Positions 34,859-43,700 are shown, counted from the first letter of the stretch. The stretch: 54,401 nt of DNA from Metabacillus rhizolycopersici (GCF_020075705.1 NZ_JAIQUM010000036.1:1-54401), one strand, 5' to 3'. Translations and numbers: made by a program. Notes: generated by a model from the sequence alone, not told the origin.

Positions 34859-34887
34859 TTTCATTATTGGTAAATAATTAGTATTAT
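34859..34887 (+). promoter_or_regulatory. Candidate sigma-A promoter of phaRBC
   Basis: TTTCAT (34859-34864) and TATTAT (34882-34887) are spaced 17 bp, 37 nt before the phaR start. The only other signal before the gene is the ribosome site GGGAGGAG (34911-34918). Confidence 0.5.
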
Positions 34888-34923
34888 AGAATTGTCAATA
34901 ATGCACAACTGGGAGGAGAAAAG

Positions 34924-35382
34924 ATGACTAGAGATTATAATATGTTTGAAATGTGGAAAGATTTTTATGACCAATCTAGTAACCTTGTAGATCAAAAAGT
35001 AAAAGAAGATTTTCCTTCTCAAGGGATGGGACAGATTTTGGAGATGAATCTTTTATTCAAAAAAATGTTGAATGAAACGTCGGAACGTTATTTAGAGCAA
35101 GTGAATATACCTACTCGAAATGATATTGCTAACATTTCATCTTTAATCGTCAACGTGGACTCAAAGGTAGATGATTTAGAAGAATTAGTGGAAGAAACGA
35201 AAGAAAATCAAGTAAGCCAGGCGGAACTTAAACGAGAAGTAACGAACTTAAAAAGGGAAATGAAGAGTCTTGATGGTAAGCTTGAACAAATCATTACCCT
35301 GTTAAAAGCACCAAAACAAACAAATGCAAATACAAATACAAAAGCAGCTGCAATTGCTGAGAAACCAAAGCAAAACAGCTAA
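34924..35382 (+). CDS. phaR: PHA synthase subunit of class IV enzyme
   Basis: A 152-residue partner subunit required with PhaC for class IV (Bacillus) polyhydroxyalkanoate synthase activity. It has the family-like N-terminus MTRDYNMFEMWKDFYDQSSN, a middle NIPTRNDIANISSLIVNVD-like segment (here IPTRNDIANISSL), and a long coiled-coil C-terminal half (ELKREVTNLKREMKSLDGKL) with an N/T/A-rich tail. GGGAGGAG serves ATG 34924. It is the first gene of phaRBC. The tail has short direct AAATACAAATAC-type repeats encoding NANTNTK. Confidence 0.92.
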   Translation: MTRDYNMFEMWKDFYDQSSNLVDQKVKEDFPSQGMGQILEMNLLFKKMLNETSERYLEQVNIPTRNDIANISSLIVNVDSKVDDLEELVEETKENQVSQAELKREVTNLKREMKSLDGKLEQIITLLKAPKQTNANTNTKAAAIAEKPKQNS

Positions 35383-35450
35383 TCAATCAGCCTGGTAAAT
35401 ACGTTAATTTATAAACATACTAAAAACTAAGACAAATGGAGTGTATGAAA

Positions 35451-36194
35451 ATGACAGAATTAAACAACAAAGTAGCCATCGTAACAGGTGGAAGCAGAGG
35501 TATCGGTGCAGCAATTTCAATGGAATTAGCTAAGAACGGTGTAAAAATCGTAATTAACTATAATAGCAAAAAAGAAGTAGCTGACAAAATGGTAGCAGAT
35601 ATTAAGGAAATCGGTGGAGAAGCTTATGCAGTACAAGCAGATGTTTCAAATAGTAAAGATGCAGAAAATCTTGTGAAAGAAGCAGTTAATCAGTTTGGCA
35701 GAGTAGATATTTTGGTTAATAATGCAGGTATTACAAGAGACAGAACGTTTAAAAAACTTAGTGAAGAGGATTGGAGAAAAGTTATTGATGTCAATTTAAA
35801 TAGTGTTTATAATACGACATCTGTTGCTTTACCACATCTTCTTGAATCAGATGCAGGACGAATCATTAATATTTCGTCTATTATTGGACAAGCTGGTGGT
35901 TTTGGACAAACAAACTATGCTGCAGCAAAAGCAGGATTAATTGGTTATACAAAATCACTTGCACTTGAACTCGCTAAAAGTGGTGTAACAGTTAACGCGA
36001 TTTGCCCAGGATTTATTGGTACTGAGATGGTTGCAGCAATGCCAGAGAATGTTCTTGAAGGAATTGTCTCTAAAGTTCCACAACGTCGTTTAGGAACACC
36101 TGAGGAAGTAGCAAGTGGAGTTGTTTTCCTATGTAAAGATGGCGCTTATATTACTGGACAGCAACTAAATATTAACGGTGGACTTTACATGTAA
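35451..36194 (+). CDS. phaB: Acetoacetyl-CoA reductase
   Basis: A 247-residue SDR enzyme that reduces acetoacetyl-CoA to (R)-3-hydroxybutyryl-CoA with NADPH. The frame opens at ATG 35436, but GGAG at 35438-35441 is spaced for ATG 35451, giving MTELNNKVAIVTGGSRGIGA, the normal PhaB length. Motifs: TGGSRGIGAAISME, ILVNNAGITRDRTFKKL (with the PhaB-like TRDxxFKKM active-site region), INISSIIGQAGGFGQTNYAA and YAAAKAGLIGYTKS. It sits between phaR and phaC in the B. megaterium order. A second FabG-type reductase lies at 32814-33548. Confidence 0.93.
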   Translation: MTELNNKVAIVTGGSRGIGAAISMELAKNGVKIVINYNSKKEVADKMVADIKEIGGEAYAVQADVSNSKDAENLVKEAVNQFGRVDILVNNAGITRDRTFKKLSEEDWRKVIDVNLNSVYNTTSVALPHLLESDAGRIINISSIIGQAGGFGQTNYAAAKAGLIGYTKSLALELAKSGVTVNAICPGFIGTEMVAAMPENVLEGIVSKVPQRRLGTPEEVASGVVFLCKDGAYITGQQLNINGGLYM

Positions 36195-36215
36195 GTGTAA
36201 TGAACGCATGATCTT

Positions 36216-36232
36216 CTGTATATACTATACAG
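36216..36232 (+). repeat. Inverted repeat in the phaB-phaC gap
   Basis: CTGTAT-ATACT-ATACAG, 6-bp arms in the 68-nt gap between phaB and phaC. It lacks a T-run, so it is not a terminator. It could shape or stabilise the mRNA between the two cistrons. Confidence 0.35.
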
Positions 36233-36262
36233 ACTGTTATAAATATGTAGGGAGTGAGAATT

Positions 36263-37354
36263 ATTAGCATCCTGGGGTCGAAAGAATGGAAGGAACAAGT
36301 TACTGATATGATGCCTGAAGATTATCAAAAGTTTTATACACGTGTAGAAAAGGCAACTAAAATTTTAACGTCTGATGCCGAGCCAGAGGTAGGTCCAACT
36401 CCAAAAGAAGTCATTTGGACAAAAAACAAAACGAAGTTATATCGGTACGTATCCGATCAACCGAAAAAGCATAAAGTTCCACTTTTATTGGTTTATGCAC
36501 TGATTAATAAGCCATATATATTGGATTTAACAAAGGGAAGTAGTTTCGTTGAATATTTAGTTAATCGTGGTTTCGATGTATATCTTCTTGACTGGGGAAC
36601 ACCAGGTTTTGAAGATAAAAATATGAAACTAGATGACTATATTATGGATTACATTCCACGTGCAATTCGCAAAATATTGAGAAATTCTCAAGCTGATGAA
36701 GTATCGATTCTTGGGTACTGCATGGGTGGAACAATGACGTCCATTTTTGCTGCACTACATCCTGAAATTCCTGTTAAAAACATTGTATTTATGACAAGTC
36801 CTTTTGATTTTGAGGATACAGGTTTATACGGAGCAATTACGAATGAGAAATATTTCGATGTCGATAAGGTTGTCGATACGCTTGGGCTTATACCACCGGA
36901 AATGATTGATTTTGGGAACAAAATGATAAAGCCAATGTCAAATTTTTATGGACCTTATGTGAGTTTAGTAGATCGCGCAGAAAATGATAGGTTCATAAAA
37001 AGTTGGAAATTACTTCAAAAATGGCTGAATGACGGAATCCCATTTCCTGGGGAAGCTTATCGTCAATGGATTAGAGAATTTTATCAGCAAAACAAGCTTA
37101 TTAAAGGTGAACTAGTTGTTCGCGGCCGTAAAGTTGATCTAAAACAAATTAAGGCTAATGTACTCAATTTATCTGGTGAAACAGATATTATTGCTCAACC
37201 ACATCAAGTAGAAGCGTTGATGGATGTTATATCTAGTAAAGATAAAAAATACATGAATCTACCTGTGGGACATACGTCTATAACTTTCGGTTCTAAAGCA
37301 ACAAAAATAACGTATCCAACTGTTTGTGATTGGTTGGAAACGCGTTCAAATTAG
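36263..37354 (+). CDS. phaC: Class IV polyhydroxyalkanoate synthase, catalytic subunit
   Basis: A 363-residue PHA synthase that polymerises (R)-3-hydroxyacyl-CoA together with PhaR. Core motifs: GLTPKEVIW-like segment (GPTPKEVIWTKNKTKLYRY), LLVYALINKPYILDL, the lipase-box-like LGYCMGGTMTS with catalytic cysteine at about residue 153, the aspartate in LSGETDIIAQP and the histidine in LPVGHTSITFG. Start: the frame contains GTG at 36254, but AGGGAGTGA (36249-36257) overlaps it. The first codon at proper spacing is ATT 36263, which also aligns with the initiator Met of B. megaterium PhaC (seven residues before the shared Glu-Trp). I therefore propose an ATT start. It is followed by a strong terminator. 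Confidence 0.9.
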   Translation: MSILGSKEWKEQVTDMMPEDYQKFYTRVEKATKILTSDAEPEVGPTPKEVIWTKNKTKLYRYVSDQPKKHKVPLLLVYALINKPYILDLTKGSSFVEYLVNRGFDVYLLDWGTPGFEDKNMKLDDYIMDYIPRAIRKILRNSQADEVSILGYCMGGTMTSIFAALHPEIPVKNIVFMTSPFDFEDTGLYGAITNEKYFDVDKVVDTLGLIPPEMIDFGNKMIKPMSNFYGPYVSLVDRAENDRFIKSWKLLQKWLNDGIPFPGEAYRQWIREFYQQNKLIKGELVVRGRKVDLKQIKANVLNLSGETDIIAQPHQVEALMDVISSKDKKYMNLPVGHTSITFGSKATKITYPTVCDWLETRSN

Positions 37355-37399
37355 TTAAAGCATCAGCTGTCTAACTAAAGTAAATTCATAATGTATTTG

Positions 37400-37437
37400 A
37401 AAAGTGTCCCAAAGTCTAACTTGCGGGACACTTTTTA
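37400..37437 (+). terminator. Intrinsic terminator of phaRBC
   Basis: AAAAGTGTCCC (37400-37410) pairs perfectly with GGGACACTTTT (37425-37435), followed by TTATTT. It lies 46 nt after the phaC stop. Confidence 0.9.
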
Positions 37438-37500
37438 TTTGCAAAGTTTTTTACATAGGCTGTTTTCTCAAACTTTGTTTCTATTGCCATATAGGAGTAT

Positions 37501-38232
37501 TCATGCAGTCGTCATAATAAAATCGTGAAGATGCTTATTGAAAAGGTCCTTTTTTTCGATATTGCTCAAGTGTCCAGTATTTCTAAAGATTGATAATCGT
37601 GCATCACGTATGAAAAGCTTCATCAAATAAATGTTTATCGACGGTGTGACTTTATCATGTGTGCTTCCGATTAACAAAACAGGCTTCTTTATGAAAGGTA
37701 GGAAGGAATAATAATTGATCCCGATAGGGGCCTTTGCTGATTTTATGTAAGTGTCGCGGATATGAAATGCCTTTCTGGCTTCTTTTTGATAGGAGTTATC
37801 ATAAAGTGCTGCCTTCACAATTTGATCAATCAGCTTTTGTTGATCTGTTTGTAAGAGTTGATTAGAAAGATGAATAATTCCATTTGCTAGAAAAAACGGG
37901 ATATATGAAGTGGTATTAGACAAAATTAATCCCCTTACAATCTCAGGACGCTGTTTGTATAGTTCTTGCGCGACAATTCCTCCTAAAGATAATCCACAAA
38001 TGAAGGCTGACGATATCTTCAGGTATTCTAAAAGATTGATGATATCCAATGCAAAGTTTTTGATTGTAAGATCCTCATTCATGATCGTTTCGCCATGACC
38101 TCTTAAATCTGGGATAATTAGCCGATATCTATTTGCTAGCTCATGTTGTGGTATCCAAGCTTCTTTTTTGCTGCCTAGGCCATGTATTAGGACAATTGGA
38201 GTTCCTGTCCCTAAATCGTTGTAAGATAACAT
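37501..38232 (-). CDS. Alpha/beta-fold hydrolase
   Basis: A 243-residue single-domain alpha/beta hydrolase. AGAGGT precedes ATG 38232 by 8 nt, preferred over TTG 38238. The oxyanion-hole region is VLIHGLGSKKEAW, the nucleophile elbow is CGLSLGGIVAQ (Gly-x-Ser-x-Gly), the acid is in IGSTHDKVTP and the histidine in NTGHLSNIE. This fits esterases, 3-oxoadipate enol-lactonase-like and PHA-depolymerase-like hydrolases. It is convergent with phaC; a role in intracellular PHB mobilisation is conceivable from position but there is no sequence signature that proves it. No signal peptide, so cytoplasmic. Confidence 0.85.
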   Translation of the reverse strand: MLSYNDLGTGTPIVLIHGLGSKKEAWIPQHELANRYRLIIPDLRGHGETIMNEDLTIKNFALDIINLLEYLKISSAFICGLSLGGIVAQELYKQRPEIVRGLILSNTTSYIPFFLANGIIHLSNQLLQTDQQKLIDQIVKAALYDNSYQKEARKAFHIRDTYIKSAKAPIGINYYSFLPFIKKPVLLIGSTHDKVTPSINIYLMKLFIRDARLSIFRNTGHLSNIEKKDLFNKHLHDFIMTTA

Positions 38233-38238
38233 TATCAA

Positions 38239-38739
38239 CTACCTCTCATAATTAATAATGTTAGTATCAACAAAAATAGAAACATTCAAACGATGGTAGA
38301 AAAAGACTCATCAAAATTTGTCTAGATTAGATCGTATTCTTTGGAACATTCTACTTGAGCCTTTTAGATTATTTGTTTCATTTGCGTTATTTTGTATACG
38401 ATGAATCTCTTAGCTCTCAAAAATGTAGAGCTAGTCATTTTTACCGGGAACCCACTTATTTACCTCATTAAATATGTTTATCATTTTTTCTTGCGGGTTA
38501 AATCGCTGATGAAGGATGCGGTCTTTTGTTTATTTATCTAATAAAGAAACATTGATTTTTAATTAAAATTAATTTGGAGAAAAATACAGTTGTTTTTACC
38601 TAGATGAATTTAAGGATTTTTAACTGATTTTTATAACAAATAAAGGGATTTGTAGCTTAATGGAGAATTTAATTATAAATATGGAAAATTAGGTAGATGA
38701 TGTAGAACGGTGTCAATTCAAGGAAAGAAGGTAAGTAAT
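38239..38739. other. Intergenic region between hydrolase and hypothetical gene
   Basis: About 500 AT-rich bases. The only structure I see is a 7-bp hairpin TAGCTCT/AGAGCTA (38411-38433) followed by TCATTTTT, a possible weak plus-strand terminator. No supported gene; a 17-codon frame on the minus strand near 38440-38490 lacks a good ribosome site. Confidence 0.4.
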
Positions 38740-39204
38740 ATGAGTGGAGAGTTTTTTGCTAATTATAAAGAGTTTATTCGAATTCCTATAGAAAAACAAA
38801 AACATAAGCATAAAGAATTTGATCCACAAGATTATGCTTTACATTATATCCTCACTTTGTCACTTAATGATTCTCTTTTATCAAACTGGGGAGAAGCGAA
38901 TAAATATGAGATAGAAGTAGATAAAAGTATTGAAAAAGTGTTAGAAGAATTTAATAAAACGCAGAAAGGGCTTTATCACCTTCAATTACTTGAACTTGAA
39001 GAGGATCAATTGTATTTTGTTCTATCGTTATCTTGTAAAACGAAAGTTGACAAACAAGTAGCTGAAGAACAAATTGCACATATCATCGAAAAGGTCATAT
39101 CAAACCCATTTTATGTTGGGCAGTCCTGGTTTCGTTTGATCGGTGATAGAGGGAGAATTGATCGTAAACTTTTTTGTTTTTCATTTATAGAATATAAAAT
39201 ATGA
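38740..39204 (+). CDS. Hypothetical protein, 154 residues
   Basis: An unrecognised gene with good coding character. The frame opens at GTG 38710, but AAGAAGGTAAG before ATG 38740 favours the latter, giving MSGEFFANYKEFIRIPIEKQ. The product is rich in Glu, Lys, Leu and aromatic residues, has no signal peptide, cysteine motif or membrane helix, and ends GRIDRKLFCFSFIEYKI. Predicted content is mixed alpha/beta. It lies between a hydrolase on the other strand and a short ORF/terminator, so it is probably a monocistronic unit. No function can be inferred. Confidence 0.65.
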   Translation: MSGEFFANYKEFIRIPIEKQKHKHKEFDPQDYALHYILTLSLNDSLLSNWGEANKYEIEVDKSIEKVLEEFNKTQKGLYHLQLLELEEDQLYFVLSLSCKTKVDKQVAEEQIAHIIEKVISNPFYVGQSWFRLIGDRGRIDRKLFCFSFIEYKI

Positions 39205-39281
39205 GTTTTTATTATGGTGAAAGTCCTGATATTTCAGATTAGAACATCAATCGACAGAATCATTTCAATTAAGGAAAAATA

Positions 39282-39365
39282 ATGAGTTTTCAACATGAAA
39301 CAGAGAAATTTGTACATAGGATTCGAGACTTAAGACTTACATTTAAAGCGAATAAATGTAAGTAG
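39282..39365 (+). CDS. Candidate 27-residue basic microprotein
   Basis: AAGGAAAAATA precedes ATG 39282; the frame encodes MSFQHETEKFVHRIRDLRLT and ends KANKCK at TAG 39363-39365. A strong terminator starts 7 nt later. The compact ribosome site-ORF-terminator arrangement supports a real short gene, and the predicted peptide is a basic amphipathic helix. No homologue is recalled, and it could be a chance frame in the 3' UTR of the preceding gene. Confidence 0.35.
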   Translation: MSFQHETEKFVHRIRDLRLTFKANKCK

Positions 39366-39371
39366 TTGTCA

Positions 39372-39410
39372 AAGGTTCAACCCGCGAAATAAAGGGGTTG
39401 AACCTTTTTT
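39372..39410 (+). terminator. Intrinsic terminator
   Basis: AAGGTTCAACCC (39372-39383) pairs perfectly with GGGTTGAACCTT (39395-39406) and is followed by TTTT. It lies 167 nt after the hypothetical gene and 7 nt after the 27-codon ORF. Confidence 0.88.
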
Positions 39411-39577
39411 ACGTACATTTTCCTTGTATGTAGAACAAACTCTGGAATTTCCTACTAAAACACTACCATCAAATCGGAACGAAAGAGCTATTCCTAATGA
39501 ACTTGTTTTAAAGGTTCTAAAGTAAAATAAGACTGTATATCATCTATGTGTAAAGCATGTATAAAAAGATTCTTATT

Positions 39578-39630
39578 GCTGATTAACGGGTTTTGAAACC
39601 CCAGTTAATGAAAGTATCGCTTCATTGTGC
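39578..39630 (+). repeat. Hairpin element copy C (degenerate, only the 3' hairpin)
   Basis: ATTAACGGG-TTTTGAAA-CCCCAGTTAAT (39582-39609) is a stem followed by GAAAGTATCGCTTCA. Copy A at 2164-2210 has the same layout: an 11-bp stem whose loop ends in GGAACC and whose tail reads GAAGTCTCGCTTT. The rest of the element is not recognisable here. It lies in the 480-bp gap before aceB. Confidence 0.4.
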
Positions 39631-39894
39631 ATCGAGTAATTTTCTCGAGGGAATAACCATCTAAGTAACTAACTACTGAGTTCAATCGTTTATACCATAT
39701 CAACGAAATACTTTCATGTTGTAAGTGCGGAGAAAGGATAAAATGCGGTTCTTAGAATATGGTGAAAATCTTGCTTTTGATAAAAAAGTGGAAAAATTAT
39801 GAAAAAAGGGATGGTAAAATAATCTGTTCTATAATACAATTATAAATATATAATCTGTAATATAACAAAAATCAATGAGAGGAAGGATGAGAAA
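39631..39894. promoter_or_regulatory. aceB upstream region
   Basis: About 260 bases between the hairpin element and aceB. ATAATACAATTATAAATATATAAT-type AT-rich sequence directly before the gene may contain the promoter. I saw no convincing CcpA cre site, which might be expected for glyoxylate-shunt genes. GAGGAAGGATG precedes the ATG. Confidence 0.35.
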
Positions 39895-41487
39895 ATGATT
39901 GCAGAAACAAATGGTTTGCAGATTAATGGAGAAATATTACCTGAATATGAAGAAATCCTTACACCCGGGGCACTTAAATTTGTGCAACGCCTTGAACAGC
40001 AATTTGGGGAAAGGAGAAAAGAACTTTTAAACAGAAGAAAACGAGTTCAAGAGGAAATAAATCAGGGGAAGCTTCCAAACTTTTTAGAGGAAACGAAACA
40101 TATTCGTGAAGGGAAATGGACAATCGGTCAACTTCCGAATGATTTGAAGGATCGTAGGGTGGAAATCACTGGACCAGTCGACCGGAAAATGATTATCAAT
40201 GCGTTAAATTCAGGTGCAAATGTATTCATGGCTGATTTTGAAGATTCGAATTCACCTGTTTGGGGAAATTGTATCGAAGGTCAGATTAATTTACGTGATG
40301 CCATCAGAGGGACAATAACATTTGAAAATCCCAATGGCAAAACCTATAAATTAAACGACGAAACTGCTGTACTAAAAGTTAGACCACGAGGCTGGCATCT
40401 TGAGGAAAAGCATGTCTTACTTGGTGGTCAACCAATTTCTGCTAGCCTCTTTGATTTTGGGCTTTATTTCTATCATAATGCTAAAGCTTTGATTGAGAAG
40501 GGAAGTGGTCCTTATTTCTATCTTCCAAAGATGGAGAACCATTTAGAGGCAAGACTATGGAATGATGTTTTCATTTATGCTCAAAATGACTTGAATATTA
40601 GCCAAGGGACGATAAAAGCAACGGTCCTTATCGAAACGATATTAGCAGCATTTGAAATGGATGAGATTTTATATGAATTAAAAGAACACTCTGCTGGCTT
40701 AAATTGTGGACGTTGGGATTATATTTTTAGTTTTTTAAAGAAGTTCCGTCATCATAAAAATGTTATTTTTCCTGACCGTTCACAAGTGACAATGACTGTT
40801 CCAAATATGCGGGCTTACTCATTACTTGCCATAAAAACATGCCACAATCGTAATGCACCAGCAATCGGAGGAATGGCAGCACAAATTCCAGTAAAAAATG
40901 ATCCAATTAAAAACGAAGAGGCTTTCGCTAAAGTACGTGCAGATAAAGAGCGTGAAGCGAAGGATGGGCATGATGGTACTTGGGTAGCACACCCTGGTAT
41001 GGTTCATACAGTAAAAGAAGTATTTGATCTTCATGTACCAACACAAAATCAAATCAATCGTAAACGTGAGGATGTACATGTAACGGCAATGAATTTGCTT
41101 GAAGTACCTTTGGGGACAATTACTGAGTCGGGACTGCGGACGAATATTAATGTTGGCATCCAGTATATTGCTTCTTGGTTGAATGGCAGAGGAGCCGCAC
41201 CTATTCATAACTTGATGGAAGACGCAGCAACAGCAGAAATTTCTCGGGCTCAAGTTTGGCAATGGATTCGTCATCCTAAAGGAATTCTTGATGATGGTAG
41301 AAAAGTGACTGAAGCATTATTTCACTCTCTAAAAGCAGAAGAGTTAGAGGCTATCAAAGCAGAAGTGGGAGCGAATGTGTATGAAACAGGAAAATATAAA
41401 GAGGCTGATCAGTTGTTTGAAGAACTAATACTAGCAGATGAGTTTGCTGATTTTTTAACGAATCCAGCATATGAAAAATTATCTTAA
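39895..41487 (+). CDS. aceB: Malate synthase A
   Basis: A 530-residue malate synthase condensing glyoxylate with acetyl-CoA to malate, the second enzyme of the glyoxylate shunt. Family landmarks: [18 protein letters not shown] at the N-terminus, [20 protein letters not shown] (TIM-barrel entry), [20 protein letters not shown] with catalytic acidic residues, [29 protein letters not shown], and [13 protein letters not shown]. Near the C-terminus [18 protein letters not shown] holds the conserved aspartate-containing signature. The length is standard for the A isoform. It forms an operon with aceA 59 nt downstream. It could also consume glyoxylate from the ureide pathway encoded upstream in this window. 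Confidence 0.96.
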   Translation: MIAETNGLQINGEILPEYEEILTPGALKFVQRLEQQFGERRKELLNRRKRVQEEINQGKLPNFLEETKHIREGKWTIGQLPNDLKDRRVEITGPVDRKMIINALNSGANVFMADFEDSNSPVWGNCIEGQINLRDAIRGTITFENPNGKTYKLNDETAVLKVRPRGWHLEEKHVLLGGQPISASLFDFGLYFYHNAKALIEKGSGPYFYLPKMENHLEARLWNDVFIYAQNDLNISQGTIKATVLIETILAAFEMDEILYELKEHSAGLNCGRWDYIFSFLKKFRHHKNVIFPDRSQVTMTVPNMRAYSLLAIKTCHNRNAPAIGGMAAQIPVKNDPIKNEEAFAKVRADKEREAKDGHDGTWVAHPGMVHTVKEVFDLHVPTQNQINRKREDVHVTAMNLLEVPLGTITESGLRTNINVGIQYIASWLNGRGAAPIHNLMEDAATAEISRAQVWQWIRHPKGILDDGRKVTEALFHSLKAEELEAIKAEVGANVYETGKYKEADQLFEELILADEFADFLTNPAYEKLS

Positions 41488-41546
41488 TAGTTAAAGTTTT
41501 CTTTTAGGGATCTACTAGAATAATAAATTATTAGGAGGAATGAAGG

Positions 41547-42833
41547 ATGAGAGAGGAAAGAGCGAAACAATTACAACAAAGCTGGGAAAATGATGCAAGA
41601 TGGAAGGGAATTACTAGAACATATACGGCGGAGGATGTCATTAAATTAAGAGGGTCTCTTGATATTGAACATACACTTGCACGCCGGGGTTCTGAAAAGC
41701 TTTGGAATCTACTTAAAACGGAGGATTTTATTAGTGCACTTGGTGCATTAACTGGTAACCAAGCGATGCAACAAGTAAAGGCTGGTCTGAAAGCAATCTA
41801 TTTAAGCGGCTGGCAAGTTGCAGCTGATGCGAATATTGCAGGGCAAATGTACCCTGATCAAAGCTTATATCCAGCTAACTCAGTACCACAAGTTGTGAAA
41901 CGAATTAATCAGACATTACAGCGTGCAGATCAAATCGCATACTCTGAAGGAAATAGTGAGATTGATTGGTTTGCTCCAATTGTAGCTGATGCGGAAGCAG
42001 GTTTTGGTGGAGCGCTTAATGTATTTGAATTAATGAAGAGTATGATTGAAGCTGGTGCAGCTGGCGTTCATTTTGAAGATCAACTTTCATCTGAGAAAAA
42101 ATGTGGTCACTTGGGAGGAAAGGTATTACTACCAACACAAACAGCTGTACGTAACTTAACATCTGCTCGTCTTGCAGCAGATGTAATGGGGACCCCAACC
42201 ATTCTTATTGCTCGTACGGATGCAGACGCGGCAGATCTCATTACAGATAATATTGATCCTGTTGATGAGCCATTTATTACTGGTGAACGTACACCAGAAG
42301 GATTTTATCGTACCAAAGCGGGTATAGATCAAGCTATTGCACGTGGTCTTGCATACGCTCCATACGCTGATCTTATTTGGTGCGAAACTTCCGAACCAAA
42401 TCTTGAAGAAGCTCGTCGATTTGCGGAAGCAATTCATGAGAAATTCCCAGGAAAATTGCTCGCTTATAATTGTTCACCTTCCTTCAACTGGAAAGCAAAA
42501 TTAAGTGATAAGGAAATCGCAAACTATCAAAAAGAAATTGGTAAACTAGGTTACAAATTCCAATTTGTTACTCTTGCAGGTTTCCATTCATTGAACCATA
42601 GTATGTTCGAACTTGCGCTTGGCTATAAAGATCGTGGTATGGCAGCATACTCCGAGCTACAACAAGCTGAATTTTCAAGTGAAAAAGATGGCTATTCAGC
42701 AACACGTCATCAACGTGAAGTTGGCACAGGTTACTTTGATGTCGTTGCTCAAGTTGTATCGGGTGGAACTTCTTCTACTACAGCACTTACAGGTTCAACA
42801 GAAGAGGAGCAATTTCAAACGTCTAACGATTGA
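41547..42833 (+). CDS. aceA: Isocitrate lyase
   Basis: A 428-residue isocitrate lyase splitting isocitrate to succinate and glyoxylate. Signature: [20 protein letters not shown], containing the KKCGH active-site loop with catalytic cysteine. Others: [40 protein letters not shown] (metal-binding Asp), [18 protein letters not shown] and [22 protein letters not shown] (41532-41537) serves ATG 41547. It follows aceB, so both shunt enzymes are co-transcribed; a terminator lies 31 nt after the stop. Together they allow growth on acetate, fatty acids or the acetyl-CoA released from PHB. Confidence 0.97.
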   Translation: MREERAKQLQQSWENDARWKGITRTYTAEDVIKLRGSLDIEHTLARRGSEKLWNLLKTEDFISALGALTGNQAMQQVKAGLKAIYLSGWQVAADANIAGQMYPDQSLYPANSVPQVVKRINQTLQRADQIAYSEGNSEIDWFAPIVADAEAGFGGALNVFELMKSMIEAGAAGVHFEDQLSSEKKCGHLGGKVLLPTQTAVRNLTSARLAADVMGTPTILIARTDADAADLITDNIDPVDEPFITGERTPEGFYRTKAGIDQAIARGLAYAPYADLIWCETSEPNLEEARRFAEAIHEKFPGKLLAYNCSPSFNWKAKLSDKEIANYQKEIGKLGYKFQFVTLAGFHSLNHSMFELALGYKDRGMAAYSELQQAEFSSEKDGYSATRHQREVGTGYFDVVAQVVSGGTSSTTALTGSTEEEQFQTSND

Positions 42834-42863
42834 ATTAATTAAACAATCGTAATTTGCAGATTT

Positions 42864-42902
42864 GCACCCCAGGATGAAAAGGTGTCCTAGGGGTGTTTTT
42901 CT
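42864..42902 (+). terminator. Intrinsic terminator of aceBA
   Basis: CACCCCAGGA (42865-42874) pairs with TCCTAGGGGTG (42885-42895) with one bulged A, followed by TTTTTCTTC. Confidence 0.85.
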
Positions 42903-42984
42903 TCTGAGTCAATCAGGATTTGTTAAGTATAATTGCTAGAGGTGTTATGATACAGCCTTAAATCGAGTGAAATGGAGGAGGAAC

Positions 42985-43596
42985 ATGAAGATTGTCGATG
43001 AGTTTCATGAAATTCCAACAACTTGTATTTCTGATGCGTTGCAGGGGCTTGAAAACTTACATTCAGCTATCAAACCATTGAAAGAAGAGTACAGAGTAGC
43101 AGGCCGTGCATTTACCGTAAAAATGGTGGCCGGTGATAATCTTGTCGTATTAAAGGCAATTCGTGAAGCACAGCCCGGTGATGTACTGGTCATTGATGCA
43201 AAAGGGGAGAAAAATCGGGCCGTTGCAGGCGATTTCGTTCTCGGTATGGCGCAAACTTTAGGGATTACTGGTGTCATAGTAGATGGGGTTATCCGTGACA
43301 TCATAGGAACAAAAGAATTGAATTATCCAATCTTTTGTAAGGGTTCTACGATTGCAGCAAGTGGTAAAGCTGGCGAGGGAGACATTAATGTTCCCATCTC
43401 TTGTGGAGGAGTGACTATTCATCCTGGTGACATAATCGTAGGAGATGCAGATGGAGTCGTAGTTATTCCGCAGGAAAGAGAAGAGGAGATATTGGCAAAA
43501 TCGCTTGAAAAGGTGGAAAAAGACCGGATTAGATCTGAAATGGTATCAGGAGATAAAAAGAAAATCATAGAGTATTTAGATCGTTCCATATCTTAA
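42985..43596 (+). CDS. RraA-family protein (HMG/CHA aldolase-like)
   Basis: A 203-residue RraA-like protein. GGAGGAGG precedes ATG 42985 by 3-4 nt and excludes GTG 42967. The conserved pattern includes TTCISDALQGLENLHSAIKP, AGRAFTVKMVAGDNL, PGDVLVIDAKGEKNRAVAGD, GVIVDGVIRDIIG (the Arg-Asp of the metal/substrate site) and HPGDIIVGDADGVVVIPQ. Members include 4-hydroxy-4-methyl-2-oxoglutarate aldolases, oxaloacetate decarboxylases and proteins once annotated as regulators of RNase E. Since no RNase E is expected in this lineage, an aldolase or decarboxylase acting on 2-oxo diacids is more likely. Its neighbour aceBA makes a link to glyoxylate, pyruvate or oxaloacetate metabolism plausible. Confidence 0.85.
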   Translation: MKIVDEFHEIPTTCISDALQGLENLHSAIKPLKEEYRVAGRAFTVKMVAGDNLVVLKAIREAQPGDVLVIDAKGEKNRAVAGDFVLGMAQTLGITGVIVDGVIRDIIGTKELNYPIFCKGSTIAASGKAGEGDINVPISCGGVTIHPGDIIVGDADGVVVIPQEREEEILAKSLEKVEKDRIRSEMVSGDKKKIIEYLDRSIS

Positions 43597-43664
43597 AAGT
43601 GAAACTTTTTGTTAAAAATGATATGTATCGAATGTGAAATAGAAAATGAGATAATAAATACTAA

Positions 43665-43698
43665 AAACTGGTTAGCACGTCAACATGCTAACCAGTTT
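43665..43698. terminator. Bidirectional terminator between rraA-like and yhfH-like genes
   Basis: AAACTGGTTAGCA (43665-43677) pairs perfectly with TGCTAACCAGTTT (43686-43698). It sits between convergent genes, 2 nt from the end of the minus-strand gene. Confidence 0.85.
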
Positions 43699-43700
43699 AA

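Noticed and set aside
39607..39622. TGAAAGTATCGCTTCA upstream of aceB as a CcpA cre site
   Set aside because: It has the cre-like ends but is two bases too long for the 14-bp consensus, and it is better explained as the tail of hairpin element copy C.
40822..41274. 150-codon minus-strand frame inside aceB
   Set aside because: Shadow of the malate synthase gene; no ribosome site and biased composition.
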